Of a stretch of 64,000 nt of DNA, positions 34,049 to 42,628 are shown one piece after another. The first letter of the stretch is position 1. Every line of letters starts with the position of its first letter. Made by a program: the position numbers and the translations under genes. The notes under the pieces are model-generated. The model did no database searches. It was not told where the DNA came from and worked only from the letters and a program-made list of their open reading frames with translations. The DNA is from Variovorax sp. WDL1. Its GTDB lineage: Bacteria > Pseudomonadota > Gammaproteobacteria > Burkholderiales > Burkholderiaceae_C. The stretch spans positions 126,305 through 190,304 of the forward strand of contig NZ_LMTS01000163.1 in NCBI RefSeq assembly GCF_001541225.1, in the 5' to 3' direction.

Positions 34049-34914
34049 CGCATGCAGTGACGCGTGCCCCGCCGCTTCCGCGCCTGACCTCGGCGCGCGC
34101 CGAGCTCACGCGCGAAGTGCACGTTGTCGACGAGCATGGCGAGCACGGCTTGGTCTCGATCCCGGCCGAACGCGACCTGACGGTCTACGTCGACCGGCGC
34201 GAGCTCGTCACCCTGATGACACTCGGCGCCCAGCCGGAACTGCTGGTGCTCGGCTATCTCCTGAACCAGCGGCTCATCGAGTCGGCGGCGGACGTCGAAT
34301 CGATCACGGTCGACTGGGAGGTGGGAGCTGCGGCCGTGAAGACCCATGCGGGCATCGACCGCATCGAGGAGCGCACCGCCAAGAAGGTGGTCACCACCGG
34401 CTGCGGCCAGGGCAGCGTGTTCGGGGAGCTGATGGCCGGCATCGATCGCCTGGAGCTGCCTGCGACGCGGCTGCGCCAGTCGCAGCTCTATGCGCTGGTC
34501 AACGCGATCCGCCTCCAGGAGAGCACCTACAAGTCGGCCGGCTCGGTGCATGGCTGCGCGCTGTTCACGCTGGGCGAGGGCGACGACGATGCGCACATGC
34601 AGTGCTTCGTCGAGGACGTCGGCCGCCACAACGCCATCGACACCATCGCCGGCTGGATCGCGATGCAGCCGGCCGGGCGGCTCGAAGGCGGGCGCGCGTT
34701 CTACACCACCGGACGCCTCACCAGCGAGATGGTGATCAAGTCGGCCCAGATGGGCGTGGCCATCGTGGTCTCGCGCAGCGGCATCACGCAGATGGGCCAC
34801 GAGGTCGCCACGCGCGTGGGCCTGTGCGCCATCGGACGCGCGACCAACCGGCGCTTCGTCTGCTACGCGGGCGTCGAACGGCTGTCGCTGCAACCCGAAC
34901 TGGCGTCGCGTTAG
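34045..34914 (+). CDS. fdhD: Formate dehydrogenase sulfurtransferase FdhD
   Basis: Transfers sulfur from IscS to the molybdenum cofactor, without which formate dehydrogenases are inactive. 289 residues from the GTG at 34045, overlapping the previous stop. Family blocks are ERDLTVYVDRRELVTLMTLG, LGYLLNQRLI, KKVVTTGCGQGSVFG carrying the active-site Cys, SAGSVHGCALF, EDVGRHNAIDTIAGW and GRLTSEMVIKSAQMGV. The CxxC loop has only the first cysteine, which is common outside enterobacteria. It can serve both enzymes of this locus. Confidence 0.94.
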   Translation: MTHAVTRAPPLPRLTSARAELTREVHVVDEHGEHGLVSIPAERDLTVYVDRRELVTLMTLGAQPELLVLGYLLNQRLIESAADVESITVDWEVGAAAVKTHAGIDRIEERTAKKVVTTGCGQGSVFGELMAGIDRLELPATRLRQSQLYALVNAIRLQESTYKSAGSVHGCALFTLGEGDDDAHMQCFVEDVGRHNAIDTIAGWIAMQPAGRLEGGRAFYTTGRLTSEMVIKSAQMGVAIVVSRSGITQMGHEVATRVGLCAIGRATNRRFVCYAGVERLSLQPELASR

Positions 34915-34927
34915 GCCGCTCGAAAGC

Positions 34928-34968
34928 CGGGATGTTCCAGCATCCCGTCCAGGCATCGGCTATCGTCG
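34928..34968 (+). promoter_or_regulatory. Hairpin and shared -10-like element before the ABC permease gene
   Basis: CGGGATG (34928-34934) and CATCCCG (34941-34947) form a 7-bp stem with loop TTCCAG, possibly ending the fdh transcript though no T-run follows. GCATCGGCTATCGTCG at 34953-34968 is identical to the sequence before the gene at 21047 and ends 4 bases before the ATG at 34973. Confidence 0.4.
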
Positions 34969-34972
34969 TCCC

Positions 34973-37492
34973 ATGAACGCCTCCTTCCGCCTGGGCTGGC
35001 GCACGCTCTGGCGCGATCTGCGCGCCGGCGAGCTGCGCCTTCTGATCGTCGCCGTGCTGCTCGCCGTGGCCGCCCTCACCGCCGTCGGCTTCTTTGCCGA
35101 CCGGCTCAAGGGCGGCCTGCAGCGCGATGCGCGCCAGCTGATCGGCGGCGATGCCGTGCTCGCGAGCGACAACCCGACGCCAGCGCCCTTCATCGAGCGC
35201 GCCCGCTCGCTCGGCCTTCAGACCGCAGGGACCTACGGCTTTCCGACCATGGCGCGTGCCAGCGAGGAGCAGGGCGGTGCGACCAAGCTGGTGGCGCTCA
35301 AGGCGGTGGAGGCCGGCTATCCGCTGCGCGGCAGCCTGCAGGTCAGCGCCGCGCCCGACGTGCCGGGGCAACCCACGCGCGAGGTGCCCGCGCCTGGCGA
35401 GGTATGGGTCGATGCCTCGCTGCTGGAAGCTCTGGGCCTCAAGATGGGCGACACGCTGCTGCTGGGCGATGCCGGCCTGCGCATCGCGCGCGTGATCACG
35501 CTGGAGCCCGACCGCGGCGCCGGCTTCATGAGCTTCGCGCCGCGCGTGATGCTCAACCAGGCCGATGTGCCGCGCACCGGGCTCGTGCAGCCGGCCAGCC
35601 GCGTCAGCTATCGCTTCGCGGTGGCCGGGGACACCCTCGCGGTCAAGCGATTCAGCGACTGGGCCGACGCAACCCTCAAGAAGGGCGAGCTGCGCGGAAT
35701 CCGGCTCGACTCCTTCGAGAGCGGCCGCCCCGAGATGCGCCAGACCCTGGAGCGGGCCGAGAAATTCCTCAACCTGGTCGCGCTGCTGGCTGCGCTGCTG
35801 TCGGCCGTGGCGGTGGCACTGGCGGCGCGCGGCTTCGCGGCCAACCACCTCGACGACTGCGCCATGCTGCGCGTGCTGGGCCAGAGCCAGCGCACCATCG
35901 CGCACGCCTATGCCTTCGAGTTCGCCGCCATCGGCCTGGCGGCCAGCGCCATCGGCGTCGCGATCGGCTTCGCCGTGCACTACGTCTTCGTGCTGCTGCT
36001 GGCCGGGCTGGTGGAGACCTCGCTGCCCGCGCCCAGCCTGTGGCCCGTGGCCTTCGGCCTGGGCATGGGGCTCACGCTGCTCTTCGCCTTCGGGCTGCCG
36101 CCGGTGCTGCAGCTCGCCCAGGTGCCGCCGCTGCGCGTCATCCGGCGCGACGTGGGCGGCCTCAAGCCGGCCTCGATCGCGGTGCTCGGACTCGGCGTGG
36201 CTGGCTTCGCGGCGCTGCTGCTGGCGGCCAGCAGCGATCTCAAGCTGGGGCTGATCGCGGTCGGCGGCTTCGCGGCCGCGGTGGCGGTCTTCGCCTTGCT
36301 GAGCTGGCTGGCGGTGCTGTTGCTGCGCCGCAGCGTCAACGAGACGACCGCGCCGCGATGGCTGGTGCTGGCCACGCGCCAGATCTCGGCACGGCCGGCC
36401 TACGCGGTGGTGCAGGTCAGCGCACTCGCCGTGGGTCTGCTCGCGCTGGTGCTGCTCGTGCTGCTGCGCACCGACCTGGTCGCGAGCTGGCGCGCCGCCT
36501 CGCCGCCCGATGCGCCCAACCGCTTCGTGATCAACGTGATGCCCGACCAGAGCGAGGCCTTCCGGCAGGCGCTGCAGGCCGGCGGCGTCACGAAGTACGA
36601 CTGGTATCCGATGATCCGCGGGCGGCTGACCTCGATCAACGACAAGCCGGTCTCGCCCGACGACTATGCGGACGACCGCGCCAAGCGCCTGGTCGATCGC
36701 GAATTCAACCTCAGCAACGCCGCCGAGCGGCCGCCGCACAACGAGGTGGTGGCCGGGCGCTGGGAACCCGGGAAGCAGGGCGAGGTCAGCGTGGAGCAGG
36801 GCCTGATGGAGACGCTGGGCCTCAAGCTCGGCGACCGGCTGCGCTTCGACATCGGCGGCCAGCAGAACGAGGCGCGCATCACCTCCGTGCGCAAGGTCGA
36901 CTGGAGCTCGATGCACGCCAACTTCTTCGTGATGTACACCGTGAGCTCGCTCGGCGGCGATGTCCCCGTCACCTACATGAGCGCCTTCCGCGCGCCCGAA
37001 CGCCCGGGCTTCGACAACGCCCTGGTGCGCACCTTCCCCAACGTCACCAACGTGGACATGAGCGCCACCATCGGCCAGGTGCAGCGCGTGCTGGACCAGG
37101 TGATCCGCGCGGTGGAGTTCCTGTTCGGCTTCACCCTCGCGGCGGGCCTGGTGGTGCTGTTCGCGGCAGTGACCGCCACGCGCGAGGAGCGGGCGCGCGA
37201 GTTCGCGGTGATGCGCGCGGTGGGCGCGCGCGGCAGCCTGCTGCGGCAGGTGCAGCGCGCGGAGCTTATCGGCGTGGGCCTGCTGGCCGGCTTCCTCGCC
37301 AGCATCGTGGCCTCGCTCATCGGCTGGGGCCTGGCGCGCTACGTGTTCGACTTCAGCTGGACCGCTTCGCCGCTGGTCCCGATCGCCGGCTCGCTGGCGG
37401 GTGCCGTGCTGGCGCTGGCGGCCGGCTGGTGGGGGCTGCGCGAGGTGCTGCGCAGACCCGTGGTGGAGACGCTCAGGCGCGCGGCGGAATAG
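34973..37492 (+). CDS. ABC transporter permease, FtsX family
   Basis: 839 residues, inner membrane. An N-terminal span (LLIVAVLLAVAALTAVGFFA) and periplasmic domain are followed by an FtsX-type core (LVALLAALLSAVAVALAARGF), further spans near 340-500, a second periplasmic domain and a second FtsX core (FGFTLAAGLVVLFAAVTATREERAREFAVMRAVGA). This two-core layout is that of the YbbP/LolE-like permeases that partner a separate ATPase, usually for export of lipids, lipoproteins or peptides. No ATPase gene is adjacent, so the partner is elsewhere. Substrate unknown. Confidence 0.87.
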   Translation: MNASFRLGWRTLWRDLRAGELRLLIVAVLLAVAALTAVGFFADRLKGGLQRDARQLIGGDAVLASDNPTPAPFIERARSLGLQTAGTYGFPTMARASEEQGGATKLVALKAVEAGYPLRGSLQVSAAPDVPGQPTREVPAPGEVWVDASLLEALGLKMGDTLLLGDAGLRIARVITLEPDRGAGFMSFAPRVMLNQADVPRTGLVQPASRVSYRFAVAGDTLAVKRFSDWADATLKKGELRGIRLDSFESGRPEMRQTLERAEKFLNLVALLAALLSAVAVALAARGFAANHLDDCAMLRVLGQSQRTIAHAYAFEFAAIGLAASAIGVAIGFAVHYVFVLLLAGLVETSLPAPSLWPVAFGLGMGLTLLFAFGLPPVLQLAQVPPLRVIRRDVGGLKPASIAVLGLGVAGFAALLLAASSDLKLGLIAVGGFAAAVAVFALLSWLAVLLLRRSVNETTAPRWLVLATRQISARPAYAVVQVSALAVGLLALVLLVLLRTDLVASWRAASPPDAPNRFVINVMPDQSEAFRQALQAGGVTKYDWYPMIRGRLTSINDKPVSPDDYADDRAKRLVDREFNLSNAAERPPHNEVVAGRWEPGKQGEVSVEQGLMETLGLKLGDRLRFDIGGQQNEARITSVRKVDWSSMHANFFVMYTVSSLGGDVPVTYMSAFRAPERPGFDNALVRTFPNVTNVDMSATIGQVQRVLDQVIRAVEFLFGFTLAAGLVVLFAAVTATREERAREFAVMRAVGARGSLLRQVQRAELIGVGLLAGFLASIVASLIGWGLARYVFDFSWTASPLVPIAGSLAGAVLALAAGWWGLREVLRRPVVETLRRAAE

Positions 37493-37517
37493 AAGTAGGA
37501 AACGGGGCTTCTTTCCG

Positions 37518-38099
37518 TCAGGCCCCCAGGTCGCCCGCGAGGCTCGCCAGCGTCTCAGGCGCGATGACAGTCATCGCAGGGTAGTTCGTGTGGTCGCAGC
37601 CCAGCTTCACCTGAGCTCCCGCGCGCACCGCCGCACGCGCCGCATCGTCGAGCTCGAAGCGCAGGAAGTGCACCGCCGAGGTCTTCTCTCCGGTCTCGCG
37701 GTCCAGGTCCTCGTCGGCGATGGCGTAGACGCGCGCATGGCCCTCGACCTCGACGAACATGCGGTCCGCCACGCCGATCAGCCGTGCCAGCTCGCGCTTT
37801 CGCTCGTGCACGTCGGTGTACTCGATCAGCATGGTCGCCTTCCAATTGCTGCCGTCGGGCACCAGCGGCACGTAGGCCTCGATCTCGCTGCGAATGCCTT
37901 CCTCCTCGAAGATCTTCTCGATGTGCAGCATCTCCTGGATCTGGCGGCGGATGGTGACCTCGTCCTCGAACTGCACGTTCATGTGCTCCCCCAGGCGGAC
38001 GGTGCGCAGCTTTCGGTGCGCAATGAATTCGGGCGCGCTGCTCTTGCGGATCTTCGCGTAGGCCTCCAGCGTCATCAGCGTGTCGGGCGTGATCGTCAT
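37518..38099 (-). CDS. DUF3501 family protein
   Basis: 193 residues, soluble. The start MTITPDTLMTLEAYAKIRK and the core LGEHMNVQFEDEVTIRRQIQEMLHIEKIF and HFLRFEL match DUF3501. This family is nearly always next to a heterodisulfide-reductase-like Fe-S protein and a rubrerythrin, as here, and is thought to work with them in an unsolved redox or stress role. The ATG is 5 bases after the stop of the Fe-S gene. Confidence 0.85.
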   Translation of the reverse strand: MTITPDTLMTLEAYAKIRKSSAPEFIAHRKLRTVRLGEHMNVQFEDEVTIRRQIQEMLHIEKIFEEEGIRSEIEAYVPLVPDGSNWKATMLIEYTDVHERKRELARLIGVADRMFVEVEGHARVYAIADEDLDRETGEKTSAVHFLRFELDDAARAAVRAGAQVKLGCDHTNYPAMTVIAPETLASLAGDLGA

Positions 38100-38104
38100 C
38101 GTCG

Positions 38105-39457
38105 CTACTCCAGACCGTAGGCCATGCGCACCAGGCTCAGCGGGTGCTGCAGCTTCGCGGTCGGCAGCCCGTCCTGCGCCATGCCCTGCGCGATGTGGTG
38201 GCCGGCCAGCGCGCAGTCGGAGCTGATGTAGTCCGGCTCGTTCTTGCCCATGGCCTTGAACACCGGCTTGCCGATCTTCATTGCCACCGGGTGATAGGGC
38301 GTCTTCACGCCGTAGGTGCCGGCGTGGCCGGAGCAGCGCTCCACCGTGTTGAGCTGCACCGGGACCGTCTGGCCGATGAGCTTGAACATCTCCTCGGTCT
38401 TGCGGCCGATCTTCTGCACCCGGCCATGACAGGGGATGTGGTAGCTGAGCTTGCCCAGCGGGGTCTTGAAGTCGGTCTTGAGCAAGCCGTCCTTGTGGCG
38501 CGCCATCAGGTACTCGAAGGGATCGAACATGGCCTGCTGCACCAGCTTCACGTCGGCATCGTCCGGGAACAGCAGCGGCAGCTCCTGCTTGAACATCAGC
38601 GTGCAGGAGGGGATGGCCGTGAGGATCGCGAAGCCGTCCTTCGCGTACTTCGCCAACACGGGGATGTTGGCCTCCTTGTGCTTCGCCACGCCTTCCAGGT
38701 CGCCCAGCTCGAGCTTGGGCATGCCGCAGCAGCTCTCCTTGGAGACGATGGTGTAGGGAATGCCGTTGTGGCGCAGCAGCTTGATCAGGTCGAAGCCGAT
38801 GCCGGGCTCGTTGTAGTTGACGTAGCAGGTCGAGAAGATCGCGACCTTGCCCGGCGTGCGCTCGCCGTCGACCACCGGCTGCGCGTCGTCGTCCTTGGGC
38901 GCGTTCCAGCGGAAGCGCCTGGTGGCGAGATCGGGCAGCCACGCATCGGGATGCACATGCAGCGTGCTGTCGAGCAGCCTGCGCACCGGCTTCGTCCTGT
39001 TCAGTGCATTGACGGCCTGCACCACCACGGGGATACCCGCGAACTGGCCGTGCACGTCGGTCGAGGCGAGGAGCTTCTCGCCACCCGGGACCCCGCCATT
39101 CCTGAACTTGATGGCCTTGGCGCGCAGCATGGTGTGCGGGAAGTCCACGTTCCACGGATGCGGCGGCACGTAGGGGCACTTGGTCATGTAGCAGAGGTCG
39201 CACAGGTAGCACTGGTCGACCACGCTGCCGTAGTGCCTGGGGTCGACGCCGTGGACCTCGCCGTCCCCGGTCGCGTCGACCAGGTCGAAAAGGTTCGGGA
39301 AGGCCTGGCACAGGCTCACGCAGCGACGGCATCCGTGGCAGATGTCGAAGATGCGCGTCATCTCGCGCTCGCAGGCGCCCTGGTCGTAGAACTCGGGGTT
39401 CTTCCAGTCCAGCGGGTGGCGCGTCGGCGCCTCGAGATTGCCTTCTCGACTCGTCAT
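38105..39457 (-). CDS. Heterodisulfide reductase-related iron-sulfur protein (CCG domains)
   Basis: 450 residues, no membrane span. Two [4Fe-4S] motifs come first (CHGCRRCVSLCQAFP near 40 and CYLCDLCYMTKCPYVPPHPW near 83). The C-terminal half holds two Cys-rich CCG-type modules (STCYVNYNEPG with SKESCCGMPKLELGD, and IPCHGRVQK with VERCSGHAG, the latter with Ser in place of the middle Cys). It resembles GlpC and HdrD, and the trio with DUF3501 and rubrerythrin is conserved in many proteobacteria. Electron donor and substrate are unknown. Confidence 0.87.
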   Translation of the reverse strand: MTSREGNLEAPTRHPLDWKNPEFYDQGACEREMTRIFDICHGCRRCVSLCQAFPNLFDLVDATGDGEVHGVDPRHYGSVVDQCYLCDLCYMTKCPYVPPHPWNVDFPHTMLRAKAIKFRNGGVPGGEKLLASTDVHGQFAGIPVVVQAVNALNRTKPVRRLLDSTLHVHPDAWLPDLATRRFRWNAPKDDDAQPVVDGERTPGKVAIFSTCYVNYNEPGIGFDLIKLLRHNGIPYTIVSKESCCGMPKLELGDLEGVAKHKEANIPVLAKYAKDGFAILTAIPSCTLMFKQELPLLFPDDADVKLVQQAMFDPFEYLMARHKDGLLKTDFKTPLGKLSYHIPCHGRVQKIGRKTEEMFKLIGQTVPVQLNTVERCSGHAGTYGVKTPYHPVAMKIGKPVFKAMGKNEPDYISSDCALAGHHIAQGMAQDGLPTAKLQHPLSLVRMAYGLE

Positions 39458-39539
39458 GGGATAGCCGTGGCCTGGCGCGCGGCGTCAGCGGGGAGGGAGC
39501 CCTGCAAGGAGCCCCGCCCGCGGAGCACCCACGCAGGGC

Positions 39540-39962
39540 TCAGTCGACCAGCGCCTCGAGCGCCTTGGTGTAGCGGTTGGCGTGCGAGCGCTCGGCCTTG
39601 GCCAGCGTCTCGAACCAGTTGGCGATCTCGTCGAAGCCCTCTTCGCGAGCCTGCTTGGCCATGCCCGGGTACATGTCGGTGTACTCGTGGGTCTCGCCGG
39701 CCACGGCCGCCTTCAGGTTCAGGCGGCTGTCGCCGATCGGCAGGCCGGTGGCCGGGTCGCCCGACCCATGCTCGAGAAACTCCAGGTGGCCGTGCGCATG
39801 GCCGGTCTCGCCTTCGGCGGTGGAGCGGAACAGCGCTGCGACATCGTTCTGGCCTTCGACGTCGGCCTTGTTCGCGAAGTAGAGGTAGCGTCTGTTGGCC
39901 TGGGATTCGCCTGCAAAGGCGTCCTTCAGGTTCTGCTCGGTTCTCGATCCTTTCAAGTCCAT
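39540..39962 (-). CDS. Rubrerythrin family di-iron protein
   Basis: 140 residues from MDLKGSRTEQNLKDAFAGES, with GGAGA upstream of the ATG. Di-iron ligands are seen in the ferritin-like four-helix pattern: FAGESQANRRY, STAEGETGHAHGH, VAGETHEYTDMYP and KAERSHANRYTK. The C-terminal rubredoxin domain of classical rubrerythrin is absent, so this is the short erythrin-only form. Likely reduces peroxide, taking electrons from the neighbouring Fe-S protein. It lies 82 bases before that gene on the same strand. Confidence 0.9.
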   Translation of the reverse strand: MDLKGSRTEQNLKDAFAGESQANRRYLYFANKADVEGQNDVAALFRSTAEGETGHAHGHLEFLEHGSGDPATGLPIGDSRLNLKAAVAGETHEYTDMYPGMAKQAREEGFDEIANWFETLAKAERSHANRYTKALEALVD

Positions 39963-40064
39963 GGCTGTCTCCTCGGATTGGCTAGGCATGCAAGTGGAAC
40001 CGTCGCTACCGGCGGTAGCGGCGCCCTCGCAATCTACACCATGCAGCGGGCAGCGCCATACAAA

Positions 40065-40087
40065 GCCTCAATAAGGATCATTGAGGC
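40065..40087. promoter_or_regulatory. Inverted repeat between rubrerythrin and haemoglobin genes
   Basis: GCCTCAAT (40065-40072) and ATTGAGGC (40080-40087) form a perfect 8-bp dyad with a 7-base centre, in the divergent gap between the rubrerythrin and truncated haemoglobin genes. Both products deal with reactive oxygen or nitrogen species, so a shared redox regulator is a fair guess. The rest of this 256-base gap shows no gene. Confidence 0.4.
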
Positions 40088-40218
40088 AGGCAATGAGCTT
40101 CAGCCGGCGGCACGACGAAGCGAACGCGCCCTGTGCTCCTGAGAGGAGAAGGGGGTCATCCCATGGCAATAAAAGCCTGCCGGTCGGAATAGCTCTTTTG
40201 CGTATGCATACTGCCGTC

Positions 40219-40638
40219 ATGCACATCCAGGAAAAGCCCCCCTTCGACACGCCCTTCGAGTGGATCGGCGGCGAGGAAAAAGTCCATGCGCTGGTCGAGC
40301 GCTTCTACGACCTGATGGAGCTCGAACCCGCCTATGCGCAGCTGCGGGCGGTGCACGGGCCGTCACTCGACAACGCGCGCCAGCGGCTGTTCTGGTTTCT
40401 TTGCGGCTGGCTGGGCGGGCCGCAGCACTACACCGATCGCTTCGGCCATCCCATGCTGCGTGCGCGTCACCTGCCGCAGAGCATCGGGGGGCACACCATC
40501 GGCATCAAGGAGCGCGATCAGTGGCTCGCATGCATGGACCAGGCGATGGGTGAAGTGGGCGTCGACGAAAAACTGCGCGAGCGGCTGCGCGCCTCGTTCT
40601 TCCAGACGGCGGACTGGATGAGGAATTCGGCCGGCTGA
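40219..40638 (+). CDS. Group II truncated haemoglobin
   Basis: 139 residues starting MHIQEKPPFDTPFEWIGGEE. Features of the 2/2 globin fold are VHALVERFYDLMELEP, the FLCGWLGGPQHYTDRFGHPMLRARHL stretch with the proximal His in the F-helix region, and the QWLACMDQAMGE helix; the distal Trp and Tyr positions are consistent with group II. Binds O2 or NO and probably serves nitrosative or oxidative protection. An alternative ATG at 40204 adds five residues; neither has a clear ribosome-binding site. Confidence 0.88.
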   Translation: MHIQEKPPFDTPFEWIGGEEKVHALVERFYDLMELEPAYAQLRAVHGPSLDNARQRLFWFLCGWLGGPQHYTDRFGHPMLRARHLPQSIGGHTIGIKERDQWLACMDQAMGEVGVDEKLRERLRASFFQTADWMRNSAG

Positions 40639-40734
40639 CCTGAGCCCGAGCTCGCATTTCGGAACTGGTCGGACACTGCTGTGCCATGGGTAAACGGCGG
40701 AAGGGGCCGCCGCAATCGCACCTGCTGCCGCAAC

Positions 40735-41385
40735 TCATGCAGGCCGCAGCAAGACCACCACCGCCCCCGCACCCCCTTCATCGGCGCGCGCCTGCACGAA
40801 GGCGAGCACCTCGTCCTTCTGCATCAGCCAGCTCTGCACCTTGCCCTTGAGCACCGGCGTCTTGCCGGGCGAGCCCAGGCCCTTGCCGTGCACCACGCGC
40901 ACGCAGCGCCATCCGCGCCGCATCGCATCGCGCAGGAAGGCGCCAAGCGCTTCTCGAGCCTCGTCGCGGCGCAGCCCATGCAGGTCGATCTCGCCCTGGA
41001 GGGTCCAGCCGCCCTTGCGCAGTTTGCGGGTGACATCCACGCCGATGCCGGGCCTGCGGAAGCTCAGGGCGTCGTCGATGTCCAGCAGCGTCGCGGCGTC
41101 GAACTCGTCGCTGATCGCTTCCTGCAGCACGCGCTGCTCGTCGAGTTGCTGCTGCACCGGGATCGGCGCCGGCGGCTCGGGCGCCAGCGTCACGGCGGGC
41201 TGGCGCCGCAGCGGCTGGGTGGCGCCGATGGCGCGCGAGAACAGGTCCTGGTCCATGGCGCGCTTCTTCTCGGCCGCCGCGCGTGCGGCGGCTTCGGCGG
41301 CGTCGCGCTCGCGCTGCTCGGCCAGTGTCTTCTGCACGCCTTTGAGCTCGGCGAGGCTCTTGAGGGCTTTGGGTTTGCTTGGCAT
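40735..41385 (-). CDS. Smr/MutS2-domain protein
   Basis: 216 residues from MPSKPKALKSLAELKGVQKT. A Lys/Glu/Ala-rich helical N-terminus of about 100 residues precedes the Smr domain, with LQGEIDLHGLRRDEAREALG (the DLHG motif) and VRVVHGKGLGSPGKTPVLKGKV (the HGxG motif). Smr domains are nicking nucleases or RNA endonucleases; the family here is the YdaL/YfcN-like stand-alone type. The frame opens 15 codons earlier, overlapping radC, but the internal ATG fits the family. The 96 bases downstream hold nothing seen. Confidence 0.85.
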   Translation of the reverse strand: MPSKPKALKSLAELKGVQKTLAEQRERDAAEAAARAAAEKKRAMDQDLFSRAIGATQPLRRQPAVTLAPEPPAPIPVQQQLDEQRVLQEAISDEFDAATLLDIDDALSFRRPGIGVDVTRKLRKGGWTLQGEIDLHGLRRDEAREALGAFLRDAMRRGWRCVRVVHGKGLGSPGKTPVLKGKVQSWLMQKDEVLAFVQARADEGGAGAVVVLLRPA

Positions 41386-41426
41386 CGGCTTGTCGCCGGA
41401 GGATACGTCCTGCGTCAGCGCCGGGC

Positions 41427-42113
41427 TCACATCAGGCCGCGCGCGGCCATCGACAAGGCCTGTCCCGGCGCGACGATCACGTGGTCCAGCACCCGCACGT
41501 CGACCAGCGCCAGCGCGGTGCGAAGGGTGTGTGTCAGCGCCTCGTCGGCGCGCGAGGGCTCGACGCAGCCGCTCGGATGGTTGTGCGCGAGGATCACGGC
41601 CGCGGCATGGTGGTGCAGGGCGCGCATCACGACCTCGCGCGGGTACACGCTGGTCTGCGTCAGGGTGCCGCGGAAAAGCTCTTCCAGGGCAATCAGACGG
41701 AGCTGCGCATCGAGAAAGAGCGCTGCGAAGACTTCGTGCGGCTTGGCCGCCAGGTGCAACTGCACATAGTGCTTGACGGCCTCTGGCGATTCGAACAGCT
41801 CGCGCTCCTTCAGGCGCTGGGCCATCGTGCGCCGCGCCAGCTCGAGCACGGCTGCCAGGTTGCCGCGCTTCGCGCTGCCGCCCAGGCCCTTGATGCGCTT
41901 CAAGTCGTCGAGCCCGGCGTGGAGCAGGCCGCTCAGCCCGCCGAAGCTGTCGAGGAGCTCCTGCGCGAACTGCAGCACGTTCTTGCCGCGGATGCCGGTG
42001 CGCAGCAGCAGCGCCAGCAGCTCGGCGTCGGCGAGCGCGCCGGGCCCCTTGAGCATGAGCTTTTCGCGCGGTCGCGCTTCGACAGGCAGATCGGTGAAAG
42101 ACATGGCTGACAT
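41427..42113 (-). CDS. radC: RadC family JAB-domain protein
   Basis: 228 residues. An N-terminal helix-hairpin-helix-like part ([26 protein letters not shown] and [13 protein letters not shown]) precedes the JAMM metallo-domain with the motif ILAHNHPSG and the downstream Ser/Asp ligands in [15 protein letters not shown]. Despite the name, a DNA repair role is doubtful and the biochemical activity is unknown. It is divergent from slpA. Confidence 0.93.
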   Translation of the reverse strand: MSAMSFTDLPVEARPREKLMLKGPGALADAELLALLLRTGIRGKNVLQFAQELLDSFGGLSGLLHAGLDDLKRIKGLGGSAKRGNLAAVLELARRTMAQRLKERELFESPEAVKHYVQLHLAAKPHEVFAALFLDAQLRLIALEELFRGTLTQTSVYPREVVMRALHHHAAAVILAHNHPSGCVEPSRADEALTHTLRTALALVDVRVLDHVIVAPGQALSMAARGLM

Positions 42114-42167
42114 GGGCTCTTGGCCCCCTCCCTAAAATACAGGCCCCAGTCTAAAGCCATCCCGACC

Positions 42168-42626
42168 GTGTCCTCCACTCCCACAGGCGCCAACGTGGCG
42201 CCCGGCTCCTTCCTCACGCTGCACTACCGGCTGGCCGGCCCGGCGGGCGACATCATCAACACTTTCGGCGACAAGCCCGCCACGCTCTCGCTGGGCACCG
42301 GCGAGCTCTCGCCTGCGGTCGAGCAGCGGCTGATCGGCCTGCCCGAGGGCACGCACGCGACCTTCGAGCTCCCGGCCGGCGAGGCCTTCGGCGAGCGCAA
42401 TCCCGAGATGCAGCAGTGGGTGGCGCGCAAGCTGCTCGCGCAGATGGGCGACCCGGACGAGCAATACGCGGTCGGCGACGTGGTGCAGTTCCCCACGCCC
42501 GACGGCAGCGGCAGCTACGCCGGCGCGGTGGTCGAGGCCAACGAGACGGCCGTGCGCTTCGACTTCAACCATCCGCTCGCGGGCCAGCCGGTGAGCTTCG
42601 AAGTGCAACTCATCGGGGTGCTTTGA
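42168..42626 (+). CDS. FKBP-type peptidyl-prolyl isomerase, SlpA-like
   Basis: 152 residues from the GTG at 42168 (VSSTPTGANVAPGSFLTLHY). FKBP core features are DIINTFGDKPATLSLGTGEL, an SlyD-like IF insert (GEAFGERNPEMQQWVARKLL) and the C-terminal strands HPLAGQPVSFEVQLIGVL. This is the SlpA/FkpB type, which in proteobacteria precedes ispH as it does here, two bases away. TAAAAT near 42133 is a likely -10 element and lies upstream of the GTG, which argues against the ATG at 42120. Confidence 0.9.
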   Translation: MSSTPTGANVAPGSFLTLHYRLAGPAGDIINTFGDKPATLSLGTGELSPAVEQRLIGLPEGTHATFELPAGEAFGERNPEMQQWVARKLLAQMGDPDEQYAVGDVVQFPTPDGSGSYAGAVVEANETAVRFDFNHPLAGQPVSFEVQLIGVL

Positions 42627-42628
42627 CG

